This document shows positions 44,301 through 53,116 of a stretch of 64,000 nucleotides of DNA, one piece after another; position 1 is the stretch's first letter; each line of letters begins with the position of its first letter. The stretch lies in NCBI GenBank assembly GCA_016933155.1, contig JAFGBM010000009.1, positions 39,034-103,033 of the forward strand, in the 5' to 3' direction. The position numbers were made by a program, and so were the translations under genes. This DNA is from Demequinaceae bacterium. GTDB lineage: Bacteria > Actinomycetota > Actinomycetes > Actinomycetales > Demequinaceae. Under the pieces are notes generated by a model. That model ran no database searches, had not been told where the DNA came from, and was given only the letters and a program-made list of their open reading frames with translations.

Positions 44301-45556
44301 GTTCGATCGCCCAACCACCGTGCCTCGACCACGCTGAGGCACGCCCCTGCCTGCGCTCCCGTGTCGCCCATCGCATCTCCCACCGCATCATGCGCGATAT
44401 CCCCGTTAGGGTCGAGCTCACGCCCGGCGGAGCATGGGGCCAGGAGGTCTTCGGGACGGGTCGCGAGGGGGAGGCCCCAGCCATCGAGATCGTGCGGCCG
44501 GGGGCGTTCTTCGCCCGGCTCGGGCATCAACCCAAGATCGGGTTCGGCGAGGCTTACATGGCCGGGGATTGGCGGCCGGCACCTGGGGTCGACCTGTCCG
44601 ACGCGCTCGTTCCGTTCGCGGCCCACCTCGCGACCGCGGCATCGGGGACGCTGCAGCGGCTCCGGACCTTCGTCGAGAAAAGGGTTCCACGCCGCCACCG
44701 GAACACCCTCCGTGGCTCCCGACGGAACATCGAAGCCCACTACGACCTCAGCAACGACCTCTTCCAAGCCTTCCTCGATCCCAGCCTCACCTATTCGTCG
44801 GCCCTCTTCGACGACTCCCGCCCCTGGTCCGAGCAGTCTTTGGAGGAGGCTCAACTCAGGAAGGTCGACGCAGCCCTCGACCGCGCGGGCGTCGGGGAGG
44901 GCACCCGGCTCCTCGAGATAGGCACGGGGTGGGGGACGCTCGCGACCCGGGCCGCCCAGCGAGGAGCCCGCGTCACGACCCTGACGCTTTCCAAGGAGCA
45001 GGCCGCCCTGGCCGCCGACAGGGCCCGCGCCGCTGGTGTGGACGACCGCATCGACCTGCGTCTCCAGGATTACCGAGAGGTCGAGGGGCAATACGACGCC
45101 ATCGTCAGCATCGAGATGATCGAGGCCGTCGGGGACCAGTATTGGCAGACGTACTTCTCGGCGATCGACCGGCTTCTCACCCCCGGGGGCACGGCCGTAG
45201 TCCAGGCGATACTGATGAGCCACGACCGGTACCTTGCGACCCGACGGTCGTTCTCGTGGATCCAGAAGCACATCTTCCCCGGCGGTATCATCCCGTCGAT
45301 GCAGGCCATCGAGAGGTGCGTCGGACGGACCTCAATGGAGATCACCGACAGGCATCACTTCGGCTCGTCGTACGCGGAGACGCTTCTTCGGTGGCGCCGA
45401 ACGTTCGACGCCAACTGGGAGCGGATCCGCGAGTTCGGATTCGACGACGAGTTCAAGCGGATGTGGGAGTTCTACCTCGCCTACAGCCGGTCGGGTTTCA
45501 TGACCGGATACCTGGACGTCGCCCAGGTGCGGATGACGAAGGAGGCAGCCGAATGA
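44297..45556 (+). CDS. Cyclopropane-fatty-acyl-phospholipid synthase family methyltransferase
   Basis: The 419-residue enzyme transfers a methyl group from SAM to unsaturated acyl chains of membrane phospholipids. GTG 44297 overlaps the previous stop. Motif I LLEIGTGWGTLATRAA lies near residue 213, with the family-typical N-terminal half (PKIGFGEAYMAGDW), HYDLSNDLFQAFLDPSLTYS and the C-terminal part SYAETLLRWR. In such operons the product may be a methylated or furan fatty acid instead of a cyclopropane. The next gene begins at the ATGA overlap. Confidence 0.92.
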   Translation: MSSIAQPPCLDHAEARPCLRSRVAHRISHRIMRDIPVRVELTPGGAWGQEVFGTGREGEAPAIEIVRPGAFFARLGHQPKIGFGEAYMAGDWRPAPGVDLSDALVPFAAHLATAASGTLQRLRTFVEKRVPRRHRNTLRGSRRNIEAHYDLSNDLFQAFLDPSLTYSSALFDDSRPWSEQSLEEAQLRKVDAALDRAGVGEGTRLLEIGTGWGTLATRAAQRGARVTTLTLSKEQAALAADRARAAGVDDRIDLRLQDYREVEGQYDAIVSIEMIEAVGDQYWQTYFSAIDRLLTPGGTAVVQAILMSHDRYLATRRSFSWIQKHIFPGGIIPSMQAIERCVGRTSMEITDRHHFGSSYAETLLRWRRTFDANWERIREFGFDDEFKRMWEFYLAYSRSGFMTGYLDVAQVRMTKEAAE

Positions 45557-46326
45557 GGTCGTGGACACGCAGGATCCCGGGACAGCGGGTGTGGGTCATC
45601 GGGGCATCGAGCGGGATCGGGGCGGAATTGGCCAAGGAGTTGGACCGCCTCGGGGCTCGCGTGGCGATCACCGCCCGACGACGGGACAGGCTCGAGCAGA
45701 TCGCGGGCGAATCGATGGAGATCGTGCCCGCAGACGCGGCAGACCCGAAAGCGATTGTCGCAGCTGCGAAGACCGCCTCAGAAGCACTGGGCGGCCTCGA
45801 CACCGTCGTCTGGTGCGCGGGGTACTGGCGACAGACCGATCCCGGCAACTGGGACACGAAGGAGTTCGCCCGACACGTCGAGGTCAACCTCCTCGGCCTC
45901 AACGCCGTGCTCGGGGCGGTGCTCCCGGGGATGGTCGAGCGCGGGCGGGGCCACCTCGTCGGTGTCACGTCCGTCTCGGGCTACCGGGGCTTCCCCGGGG
46001 CGGAGGCGTACGGTTCGACGAAGGCCGCTCAGATCGCGTTGCTCGAGTCGCTTCGTGCATCGCTCCGTCGCCGAGGAGTGCGGGTCACGACGGTCGCGCC
46101 CGGCTTCGTCCGCACGGAAATGACCGCAGTCAACCAGTTCCCGATGCCGTTCATCATCGACGCGGACAAGGCCGGACGCATCATCGCCCGGGGACTCCGC
46201 CGGGGACGGGCGGAGATCGTCTTCCCGTTGCGCATGGCCATAGCGATGAAACTCGCACGGCTCCTACCGGTCCGCTGGTGGGCGGCGATGATGGGGCCCA
46301 GGAAGCCGAGGCCTAAGAAACCCTAG
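45553..46326 (+). CDS. Short-chain dehydrogenase/reductase
   Basis: The ATG at 45553 overlaps the CFA synthase stop. The 257-residue SDR has the nucleotide motif GASSGIG at about 16-22, active-site Ser in VTSVSGYRG and YGSTK catalytic Tyr/Lys. A C-terminal extension (LLPVRWWAAMMGPRKPRPKKP) is basic and partly hydrophobic, suggesting membrane contact. It completes the operon. Substrate is probably a modified acyl chain, by context only. Confidence 0.9.
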   Translation: MRSWTRRIPGQRVWVIGASSGIGAELAKELDRLGARVAITARRRDRLEQIAGESMEIVPADAADPKAIVAAAKTASEALGGLDTVVWCAGYWRQTDPGNWDTKEFARHVEVNLLGLNAVLGAVLPGMVERGRGHLVGVTSVSGYRGFPGAEAYGSTKAAQIALLESLRASLRRRGVRVTTVAPGFVRTEMTAVNQFPMPFIIDADKAGRIIARGLRRGRAEIVFPLRMAIAMKLARLLPVRWWAAMMGPRKPRPKKP

Positions 46327-46336
46327 CTAGCGCCCC

Positions 46337-46852
46337 CTACTGGTCGCCCTTGCCCTCGTCCTCCTTGTCGCTCCAGGTCTCCTTGGCCCGCTGACCGATC
46401 TCCTTGGCGGCGTCGACGCTGACCTCGGCGACATCCTTGGCTGTTGCCGCGACCTTCGGGGCGTACTCCTTCGTCACCTCGACCGTCTTCTCCGCGGCCA
46501 CCTTCGCGCCGTGGGCGACCTTGGGCCCGTACTCCTTCGCCACCTCCGCCGTCTTCTCCGCCGCCACCTTCGCGCCATGGGCGACCTTGGGCGCGTACTC
46601 CTTCGCCGCCTCCGCCGTCTTCTCCGCCGCCACCTTCGCACCTGCGGCAATCTTCGGCGCGTACTCCTTCGCCACCTCCGCCGTCTTCTCCACCGCCACC
46701 TTCGCGCCGTGCATGACCTTCTCGCCCAGGCTGTCGTCCGTATCGGCGTCCTCCTCCTGCAGGACGTCCGCGAGGGTCTCGTCTATCTCCTCATCGCCCT
46801 CACCCACGTCTTCGCTGATGTCGTCGGCATCCGTCTTCATGTCGTCGTCCAT
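46337..46852 (-). CDS. Amphipathic 22-residue repeat protein (LEA-like)
   Basis: The 171-residue protein starts at ATG 46852 after GGAGGGTGGAT. After an acidic N-terminus of about 45 residues come at least four 22-residue repeats of the form HGAKVAAEKTAEVAKEYAPK-VA, each two 11-mers. This is the pattern of group 3 LEA proteins and of apolipoprotein-like amphipathic helices. No signal peptide. It would be a desiccation/cold-protective or membrane-binding helix. It is convergent with the lipid operon; the DNA repeats have a 66-base period. Confidence 0.75.
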   Translation of the reverse strand: MDDDMKTDADDISEDVGEGDEEIDETLADVLQEEDADTDDSLGEKVMHGAKVAVEKTAEVAKEYAPKIAAGAKVAAEKTAEAAKEYAPKVAHGAKVAAEKTAEVAKEYGPKVAHGAKVAAEKTVEVTKEYAPKVAATAKDVAEVSVDAAKEIGQRAKETWSDKEDEGKGDQ

Positions 46853-47048
46853 ATCCACCCTCCGCTTCCGTGTCACGGGACGAGCATCACGCCCCACTCT
46901 TGAGGGTACGCCTGCCACCTATGGCAGGCGAGGCCTCGGTGGATGCCCCAGGAAGTGGGGACCACCTACCGCACGATCCCGGACAAGCGCCCAGAATTCG
47001 TGCCCTCCTCGCCGTGCGCTTCTCCACAGCCTGTGTCAGGCTTGACCT

Positions 47049-47447
47049 ATGGGGATGTTCGATCTATCCCGGCCAATGGAGGCCGTGGACACGACAGCGC
47101 TGAAGCCCGCCCGTTTCAAACTCTGCGCCGGTCGATTGCTCAAGGCGGCCACCCTCCCGCACGTCTGGGGCGAGATTGGTTCGGCGATCGATGTCACGTT
47201 CAGTTCGGACGAACAGCGCGAGGGCTGGGATGACTGGATCGCTGTGGTGCACCGGGGCAGGATCATCGGGTGGGTCAGTGCGGAAGGAGAGCAGACACGA
47301 TCGCAGTTGCGCGCCATCCGCGATCACGGATTCGAGGTGGTCGCCACCGCCGTGTTCGAGGACATCCAGGGCGTCCTCTCCCTCCGCATCTACGTGCCCA
47401 AGACCGCCGCGCTGACCTCGTGGCTGGAGTGGCACCGACCCACGTAG
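47049..47447 (+). CDS. Hypothetical protein, 132 aa
   Basis: The soluble protein has a compact beta-rich sequence WIAVVHRGRIIGWVSAEGEQ followed by RSQLRAIRDHGFEVVATAVF. The pattern slightly recalls HIRAN-like domains (rGr.iGwv), but I cannot assign it. Start ATG 47049 or 47055; no strong ribosome binding site. It is followed 82 bases later by the DUF937 gene. Confidence 0.6.
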   Translation: MGMFDLSRPMEAVDTTALKPARFKLCAGRLLKAATLPHVWGEIGSAIDVTFSSDEQREGWDDWIAVVHRGRIIGWVSAEGEQTRSQLRAIRDHGFEVVATAVFEDIQGVLSLRIYVPKTAALTSWLEWHRPT

Positions 47448-47529
47448 TGGTCGATCAGGGAAATACCCCGGACGACGGAAACGTTGGGCCCACGTAGGGT
47501 TATCCCATCGACCAATGAAGGAGCGGCAC

Positions 47530-48159
47530 ATGACCGACATCGACCAGTTGTTCAACAAGATTCCGATCGACCAGGTCGCAACCAAGCTCAAACTCAAGCC
47601 GGATGTCGCGGTCAAGGGTGTCGCGGCCGCGCTACCCGCGCTTGTGTCGGGCCTCGCCGCGAATGCCAAGGACACCGACGGCGCCGCCTCGCTCCTCAAG
47701 GCGCTCCAGACCAAGGACCCGAGCGTCGTCAAGGGCAAGATCGACCTTGGTGCGATTGACCTCAAGGATGGTCGGAAGATCGTCAAGAACATCTACGGAA
47801 AATCCGCACCCAAGGTCGCCACCAAACTCGGTGCCGCGTCCGGCACGGGAGCGAGCAAGATGAAGAAGCTCCTTCCGCTCCTCGCGCCCCTGGTCCTCGC
47901 GCTCATCGCGGCCAAGATCGGCGGCGGAAAGAAGAAGACCTCTGGCAACGTGCTCGGAGACGTCCTCGGAGGCATGCTCGGGGGAAGCGGCGGCGGACTG
48001 GGAGACGTGCTCGGCGATGTGCTCGGCGGAGGCTCCAGTTCTAGCGGTGGGCTCGGCGACGTCCTAGGCGGGGTTCTCGGGGGCGGCTCTAGTTCAGGCG
48101 GCGGCTTCGGCGGTCTGGGTGACCTGCTCGGCGGGCTGCTCGGCGGAGGCAAGCGATAG
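47530..48159 (+). CDS. DUF937 family protein with Gly-rich tail
   Basis: The ATG at 47530 follows AAGGAGCGGCAC; the ATG at 47515 would put that signal inside the gene. The 209-residue protein has an N-terminal helical region, a hydrophobic segment at about 115-133 and then repeated LGDVLGGxLGGG units to the end, typical of DUF937 (YidB-like). Function unknown. An AT-rich GGAAAT-N18-GTT lies upstream at 47459-47485 and might be an ECF promoter. Confidence 0.75.
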   Translation: MTDIDQLFNKIPIDQVATKLKLKPDVAVKGVAAALPALVSGLAANAKDTDGAASLLKALQTKDPSVVKGKIDLGAIDLKDGRKIVKNIYGKSAPKVATKLGAASGTGASKMKKLLPLLAPLVLALIAAKIGGGKKKTSGNVLGDVLGGMLGGSGGGLGDVLGDVLGGGSSSSGGLGDVLGGVLGGGSSSGGGFGGLGDLLGGLLGGGKR

Positions 48160-48285
48160 TTCATCCCAATCGCTCGCAACTTCCCGATGGATCACACCTT
48201 GCCCGCCCCGCCACCTGCCCGATAGGCTCCGAGGGCGGCTCAAGGCAGTGCCGCCGAGGATCACAACCGCAGCGAAGGAGCAGCG

Positions 48286-49641
48286 ATGAGCGACGAACAG
48301 GTCATGTTCACCCTGAACCCCGATGAAGAGGTCAAGAACTGGTACAACATCGCCGCAGATCTGCCGACGGCACCCCCGCCGCCGTTGCACCCGGGAACGA
48401 AGGAACCCATCGGCCCGGAGGACCTTGCGCCGCTGTTCCCGATGGACCTGATCCTCCAGGAGGTCTCCCAGGAGCGGTACGTCCCCATTCCTGAGCCGAT
48501 CCTCGAGGTCTACCGCACGTACCGACCGTCGCCCCTCTACCGTGCGCGTCGCTGGGAGAAGAAGCTCGGGACTCCCGCCCGCATCTACTTCAAGTACGAG
48601 GGAGTGTCCCCCGTCGGCTCCCACAAGCTCAACACCGCAATCGCGCAGGCGTACTACAACTCCATCAACGGGGTCAAGAAGATCACCACGGAGACGGGCG
48701 CTGGCCAGTGGGGCACCGCTCTCTCGTATGCGTGCTCGCTGTTCGACATCGAGTGCGAGGTGTGGCAGGTGGGTGTCAGCTATGACGGGAAGCCGCAGCG
48801 TCGCACCCTCATCGAGGTGTTCGGCGCCACTTTGCACCGTTCGCCCTCACGCCTGACCGAGTCCGGCCGAGCCTTCCCCGAGGGCCACCCCGGCTCGCTC
48901 GGCATCGCCATCTCCGAAGCCGTGGAGGTTGCCGCCCAGGACCCCAAGGCGAACTACTCGCTGGGCTCCGTCCTCAACCACGTCCTGCTTCACCAGACGA
49001 TCATCGGTGAGGAGACCCTGATCCAACTCGCCAAGGCCGGCGAGGGGGCGCCCGATGTGGTGGTCGGTTGTGTCGGCGGTGGATCCAACTTCGGGGGGCT
49101 CTCCTTCCCGTTCATCCGGGAGAATCTCACCAAGGGCGCCAAGACTCGCCTCGTTGCTGTCGAGCCGACGTCGTGCCCCACGCTGACACGTGGCGAGTAT
49201 CGCTACGACTTCGGCGACACCGCGGGCTTGACACCGCTTCTGGTGATGTACACGCTGGGGCATGACTTCGTGCCCAGCCCCATCCATGCGGGTGGCCTCC
49301 GGTACCACGCCATGGCACCGCTCGTCTCCCATGTGGTCCACGAGGGCCTCATGGAGGCCGTCGCCCTCCACCAGAGTGAGTGCTTCGAGGCCGCCGTCGA
49401 GTTCGCCCTCAACCAGGGAATCGTCCCGGCGCCGGAATCGGCCCACGCCGTGGCCCAGGGTCGCCGCGAGGCGCTCGAGGCCAAGGAGAAGGGCGAGGAG
49501 CGGGTCATCGTGATCGGCCTGTCCGGCCACGGCCTTCTCGAGCTCGGTGCCTACGAGAAGTTCCTCAGTGGCAATCTCGAGGATGACCCCTTGAGCGAAG
49601 AGGACCTGGCCAAGTCGATGGCGGGTGTGCCCGAGATCTAG
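48286..49641 (+). CDS. trpB2: Tryptophan synthase beta-like enzyme (TrpB2)
   Basis: The 451-residue PLP enzyme has the TrpB2-type extended N-terminus (EVSQERYVPIPEPILEVYRT), Schiff-base Lys in VGSHKLNTA, TETGAGQWGTALSYA and the phosphate site CVGGGSNFGG. TrpB2 converts indole (and sometimes O-phosphoserine) to tryptophan and is often an orphan as here, without trpA or other trp genes. GCGAAGGAGCAGCG precedes the ATG. Function as an indole-salvage enzyme is inferred from the family. Confidence 0.94.
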   Translation: MSDEQVMFTLNPDEEVKNWYNIAADLPTAPPPPLHPGTKEPIGPEDLAPLFPMDLILQEVSQERYVPIPEPILEVYRTYRPSPLYRARRWEKKLGTPARIYFKYEGVSPVGSHKLNTAIAQAYYNSINGVKKITTETGAGQWGTALSYACSLFDIECEVWQVGVSYDGKPQRRTLIEVFGATLHRSPSRLTESGRAFPEGHPGSLGIAISEAVEVAAQDPKANYSLGSVLNHVLLHQTIIGEETLIQLAKAGEGAPDVVVGCVGGGSNFGGLSFPFIRENLTKGAKTRLVAVEPTSCPTLTRGEYRYDFGDTAGLTPLLVMYTLGHDFVPSPIHAGGLRYHAMAPLVSHVVHEGLMEAVALHQSECFEAAVEFALNQGIVPAPESAHAVAQGRREALEAKEKGEERVIVIGLSGHGLLELGAYEKFLSGNLEDDPLSEEDLAKSMAGVPEI

Positions 49642-49688
49642 GCGGATACGGATCGCTTGACGGACTTTGCACTGCGGGCTGGTTCTTG

Positions 49689-49816
49689 GCCGTCAGGCTG
49701 TTCCTGACCGCCCGACTGTCCCCAAGCCGTCAGGCTGTCCCTGATTGCCCGGCTGTTCCTGACCGCCCGGCTGTCCCTAAGCCGTCAGGCTGTCCCTGAC
49801 CGCCCGGCTGTCTAAG
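49689..49816. repeat. Short tandem repeats, 17-20 bp units
   Basis: About seven units alternate between GCCGTCAGGCTGTYCCT and GACCGCCCGGCTGTCCCTAA forms from 49689 to 49816. They lie between convergent trpB2 and DUF222/HNH genes. No gene is visible in the 191-base gap. Confidence 0.7.
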
Positions 49817-49832
49817 AGCCGCGGCATGACAT

Positions 49833-51245
49833 TCAGGCGGCGAGGTTGTAGTGGTGTCGGCCGCCGATGCGGGGGGTTTGGGTGGGGTCGATCGAGCGTG
49901 GTGGGATGAAGCGCACCACGTGATCCAGTACCTCGATATCCCAGCCGTCGCGGTGTATTCGATGGTGACATCGCGAGCACATCAGTACACCGTTGTCCAA
50001 GTCGGTGGGTCCGGTGTCTCGTTCCCACCAGCGAATGTGGTGGGCTTCGCACCACGAGGGTGGGGCATTGCACCAGGCGCATCCGCCGTCGCGTTCCACC
50101 AGAGCCCATCGTTGGGCCTGGGTGAACAGGCGTCGGGAACGTCCCCAGTCGAGGATCTCGGACTTGCCTCCGAGGACTACTGGGATGATTTCGGCGTCCG
50201 CTGCGGCGCGTCGGAGGGCCCCCGCGCTCACCGGTTGAGTCATGCCGTCGATCTCCCCTACCCCGAGCCCCAACTGAAGGTCGGCTAGGTTCATGCGCAC
50301 GACGACCGTGGTCTTCACGCCACTGGTGGCGTGCGTGCAATCTAGGGCGTGCTTGCACAGGTCGCTGAGGATGTCGGCCCTCATTTGCCACGGGGTCCTA
50401 GGATCCGAATCCGGATCCTCCCGACGGGCCTTCAAAGCCCACCGGACGCCCGCATCCAACACCGCCTTCACGGGGGCAGCGGCCAAAGGAGTGAGCCGGG
50501 CCGTCAACGTCACCATGCCATCGGTGTCGTCTCGCACGGTGACACAGCGGGCCTCGTGCTGACGTTCCTCCCGCTCCTCCCACGCCTTCGGATCCGCGAA
50601 GGCCTGAGCCTGCCACACCAGTTTCCGAACCTGATACAACGACAATCCCGGTGATTTCGTCAACGCCTTCGAGAAGAGGCGAGCCGTCCGTTCCACATCC
50701 GGCAAACCCGCCATTGCCCCGGTGAACAACGCCGCAGCATCAACGCCGATCTGCCGCTCCCGCACCGCAGCCGCCAACTCCCCCCGAAACCGTCCCATGG
50801 GGGTGGGCTCGGGGACGGCCGCCTCTCCTGCGGCATCGGCCCCACCCCCAGGCCCAACCCCAGCTTCACCCCCACGGTCCCTTGAAGCAACCGCATCAGC
50901 CTCAGCGAGAAGCCCACCGGTAGCCAAGAGCCGCTTGGCCTCAGCCACACTGCCACCTGTCGCCTGAGCCACCAACTCCTGAGCTGAACGAAATCCCCGC
51001 CGAGACGCCAAGCCCGCCCCGACGTCCGCCGCATCGGAGCGTCGGTGGATCTCGGCAGCCACCAAAGCCATCAACACGTCCGCATCCCGTCGCACCCGGG
51101 CAACACCATCCGACAACCGGAGCAACTCCTCCTCCGGAAGCCTGACAAGGTCCACCCCGTCCCGGGCACACACGGTCTCGGTGTCCCGGTGCAACGAGTC
51201 GGTCTGGAAACTCATACCGTCTATTCCATCACTACCCTCTGACAT
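49833..51245 (-). CDS. DUF222/HNH endonuclease domain protein
   Basis: The 470-residue protein starts at ATG 51245 with AGGGATATTC upstream. An N-terminal DUF222 region with an Ala/Gly/Pro-rich insert (about 110-140) precedes a C-terminal HNH domain: CAWCNAPPSWCEAHHIRWWE, LDNGVLMCSRCHHRIH, with the zinc Cys pairs and HNH His. The family (13E12-repeat-like) is present in many copies in Actinobacteria and is thought to be mobile or selfish; catalytic action has hardly been tested. Two repeats flank it (49689 and 51332). Confidence 0.88.
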   Translation of the reverse strand: MSEGSDGIDGMSFQTDSLHRDTETVCARDGVDLVRLPEEELLRLSDGVARVRRDADVLMALVAAEIHRRSDAADVGAGLASRRGFRSAQELVAQATGGSVAEAKRLLATGGLLAEADAVASRDRGGEAGVGPGGGADAAGEAAVPEPTPMGRFRGELAAAVRERQIGVDAAALFTGAMAGLPDVERTARLFSKALTKSPGLSLYQVRKLVWQAQAFADPKAWEEREERQHEARCVTVRDDTDGMVTLTARLTPLAAAPVKAVLDAGVRWALKARREDPDSDPRTPWQMRADILSDLCKHALDCTHATSGVKTTVVVRMNLADLQLGLGVGEIDGMTQPVSAGALRRAAADAEIIPVVLGGKSEILDWGRSRRLFTQAQRWALVERDGGCAWCNAPPSWCEAHHIRWWERDTGPTDLDNGVLMCSRCHHRIHRDGWDIEVLDHVVRFIPPRSIDPTQTPRIGGRHHYNLAA

Positions 51246-51331
51246 GAATATCCCTAATAGACGTATATGTGTAGATAAGGCAACGGAACGCAACCTGGGG
51301 ACATCGGTCCCCCTAGGGGCCGCCGTGTGCC

Positions 51332-51391
51332 GACCCCCTGCACCCCGACCCTCTGCACCCCGATCCCCTGCACCCCGACCTCCTGCACCCC
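51332..51391. repeat. Four 15-bp tandem repeats
   Basis: GAYCCYCTGCACCCC occurs four times head to tail at 51332, 51347, 51362 and 51377 with small changes. It lies in the gap between the HNH gene start and the convergent end of the SGNH gene. No gene seen. Confidence 0.8.
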
Positions 51392-51407
51392 GGCACCCGT
51401 CCGAGGC

Positions 51408-52235
51408 CTAGGCGCGAGGCAGCCCACCATCCGCCGGAATCCGCACCCAGGTGGGGTACTTGGGCAGGCGCCCGTCTCCCGACGACTTGCGTATCAGCCT
51501 GCGCCCGAGCCACGGCAGCACGTAGACGACGTAGTACCGGACCTCGCCCGCAACCTTGCCCACCACCCTGCCCACACCCCTGCGCATCGGCCCCCTGCGG
51601 GGGGCGTCGTCCGCGTCCACGACGGGCGCGGGGGTCGGCACCCCCAGCGCGGTCAGCACACGGCTGGCAACGCGCTCGTGTCCCAGCGGGTTCAGGTGCA
51701 GCCGGTCCGGGGACCAGTACGGCGCCCGCCGCGTCTCCGGGTCGCGGAAGTTGTCCACGAAGGTGATGGTGCGTCGGCCGTCGACCGCGCGCTCGTCGAC
51801 GAGGCGTTCGGCCATCTCGGTCAGGCGCGTACCCAACTCCCGCATGCGCCGCCCGGCGGGAAGACGCTCGGAGGGGTCCGGACCGCTGAGGAGGACGACG
51901 TGCACGCCCGCGGCCTCGCATGCGTCGAGGATGCGCGTGATCAGCGCCTTCATGCGGTCGTCGGAGTAGCCGGGACGCAGCATGTCGTTGCCGCCGCCGT
52001 TGAAGGTCAGGTGCGTGGGCGGGGGCGTCAGCGCGAGCGCGGCGTCGAGTTGATCGGTCGCGATGGGAAGGATCAGGCGCCCGCGGACGGCCAGGTTGGC
52101 GTACCAGACCTCCTCATCCGGGTGAGCGGCGGCGATGCCCATGGCGACGCGGTCGGCCCACCCGAGCGGCGTCCCGTCCGGACCCTTGTCCCCCACCCCT
52201 TCGGTGAAGCTGTCGCCGATCGACACGATGCGCAT
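51408..52235 (-). CDS. SGNH/GDSL-type hydrolase
   Basis: The 275-residue protein starts at ATG 52235 (MRIVSIGDSFTEG). Block I GDSFTEG carries the catalytic Ser, block III GGGND the oxyanion Asn, and block V SPDRLHLNPLGH the Asp/His. No signal peptide. A basic C-terminal extension of about 70 residues follows. It is an esterase or lipase of unknown substrate. It is divergent from the SDR/sterol-reductase pair. ATG 52247 is an alternative start. Confidence 0.88.
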   Translation of the reverse strand: MRIVSIGDSFTEGVGDKGPDGTPLGWADRVAMGIAAAHPDEEVWYANLAVRGRLILPIATDQLDAALALTPPPTHLTFNGGGNDMLRPGYSDDRMKALITRILDACEAAGVHVVLLSGPDPSERLPAGRRMRELGTRLTEMAERLVDERAVDGRRTITFVDNFRDPETRRAPYWSPDRLHLNPLGHERVASRVLTALGVPTPAPVVDADDAPRRGPMRRGVGRVVGKVAGEVRYYVVYVLPWLGRRLIRKSSGDGRLPKYPTWVRIPADGGLPRA

Positions 52236-52321
52236 GGACCCCATCATGCCCCCATGCTTCGCGCGTCCCCAACATCGACAAGGATCCGGACCGACGAGCT
52301 CACCCTTGGTAGGTTCTTCCC

Positions 52322-53116
52322 ATGAAGCCCGCGCGGTTCCAGGAGAAGTTCGGGCCGTACGCGCTCGTCGCCGGGGGCTCCGTCGGACTGGGCGCCGCCT
52401 TCGCCGAGGGGATCGCGCGACGGGGGGTGAACCTGGTCCTGGTCGCCCGTCAGGAAACCCGCCTCAAGGAAACCGCCGCCCGGCTCCGCGAGACGTACGA
52501 CGTCGACGTCGTCCCCCTGGCCATGGACCTGGCGGATATCGACGACGTGAGGAAGCGCGTCGGCGCCCTCGACGTGTCGATCGGCCTCCTGGTGTACGAC
52601 GCCGCCTTCTCCCCCATCGGCCTATTCGAAGACACGAGCGAGGAGGATTTGGCCCTGGCCGTCGCCGTCAACGTCGAGGCGCCGCTTCTCCTTACGAAGC
52701 TTCTGTCCGCGCCGATGATTGAGCGGGGGCGGGGAGGGGTCATCCTGATGTCGTCCCTCGCCGGGGGGCAGGGCAGTTCCACCATCGCGACGTACGCGGC
52801 CACGAAGTCGTTCAACGCCATCCTCGCCGAGGGCCTGTGGAAGGAACTCAAGCCCCACGGCGTCGACGTCCTGGCCTGCTGCGCGGGGGCAGTCCTCACC
52901 CCCGGCTACCTGAAAGCCGAGAAGGTCAAGCCCGCGCCCGGAGCGCTGGAGGCCCCGGTCGTCGCCGAACGCACCCTGAACGCCCTCAGTCGAGGCCGGG
53001 GCCCGATCTTCATCCCAGGGGCGACGAACAAGGTCGGCCGGTTCGTGCTCACGCGGCTCCTGACCAGGCGGGCAGCCGTCCGCACCATCTCGAAGAACAC
53101 CGGAGGCCTGTCGTGA
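52322..53116 (+). CDS. Short-chain dehydrogenase, coupled to ERG-like reductase
   Basis: The 264-residue SDR has the cofactor motif GGSVGLG (in place of GASSGIG), Ser in LMSSLAGG and YAATK. The expected NNAG motif is replaced by VYDAAFSP, an unusual variant. It overlaps the next gene by GTGA. It probably acts on the same lipid or sterol-like substrate as the membrane reductase encoded downstream. Confidence 0.88.
   Translation: MKPARFQEKFGPYALVAGGSVGLGAAFAEGIARRGVNLVLVARQETRLKETAARLRETYDVDVVPLAMDLADIDDVRKRVGALDVSIGLLVYDAAFSPIGLFEDTSEEDLALAVAVNVEAPLLLTKLLSAPMIERGRGGVILMSSLAGGQGSSTIATYAATKSFNAILAEGLWKELKPHGVDVLACCAGAVLTPGYLKAEKVKPAPGALEAPVVAERTLNALSRGRGPIFIPGATNKVGRFVLTRLLTRRAAVRTISKNTGGLS

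Noticed and set aside
44434..46326. One long frame joining CFA synthase and SDR
   Set aside because: The first part is out of frame with CFA synthase and carries none of its motifs; the SDR begins at 45553.
48286..49641. Part of a tryptophan biosynthesis operon
   Set aside because: No other trp gene is nearby and the enzyme has the TrpB2-type N-terminus, so it is an orphan TrpB2.
51408..52325. A 332-codon plus-strand frame at 51327-52325
   Set aside because: It is opposite the SGNH hydrolase gene, which keeps all catalytic blocks.
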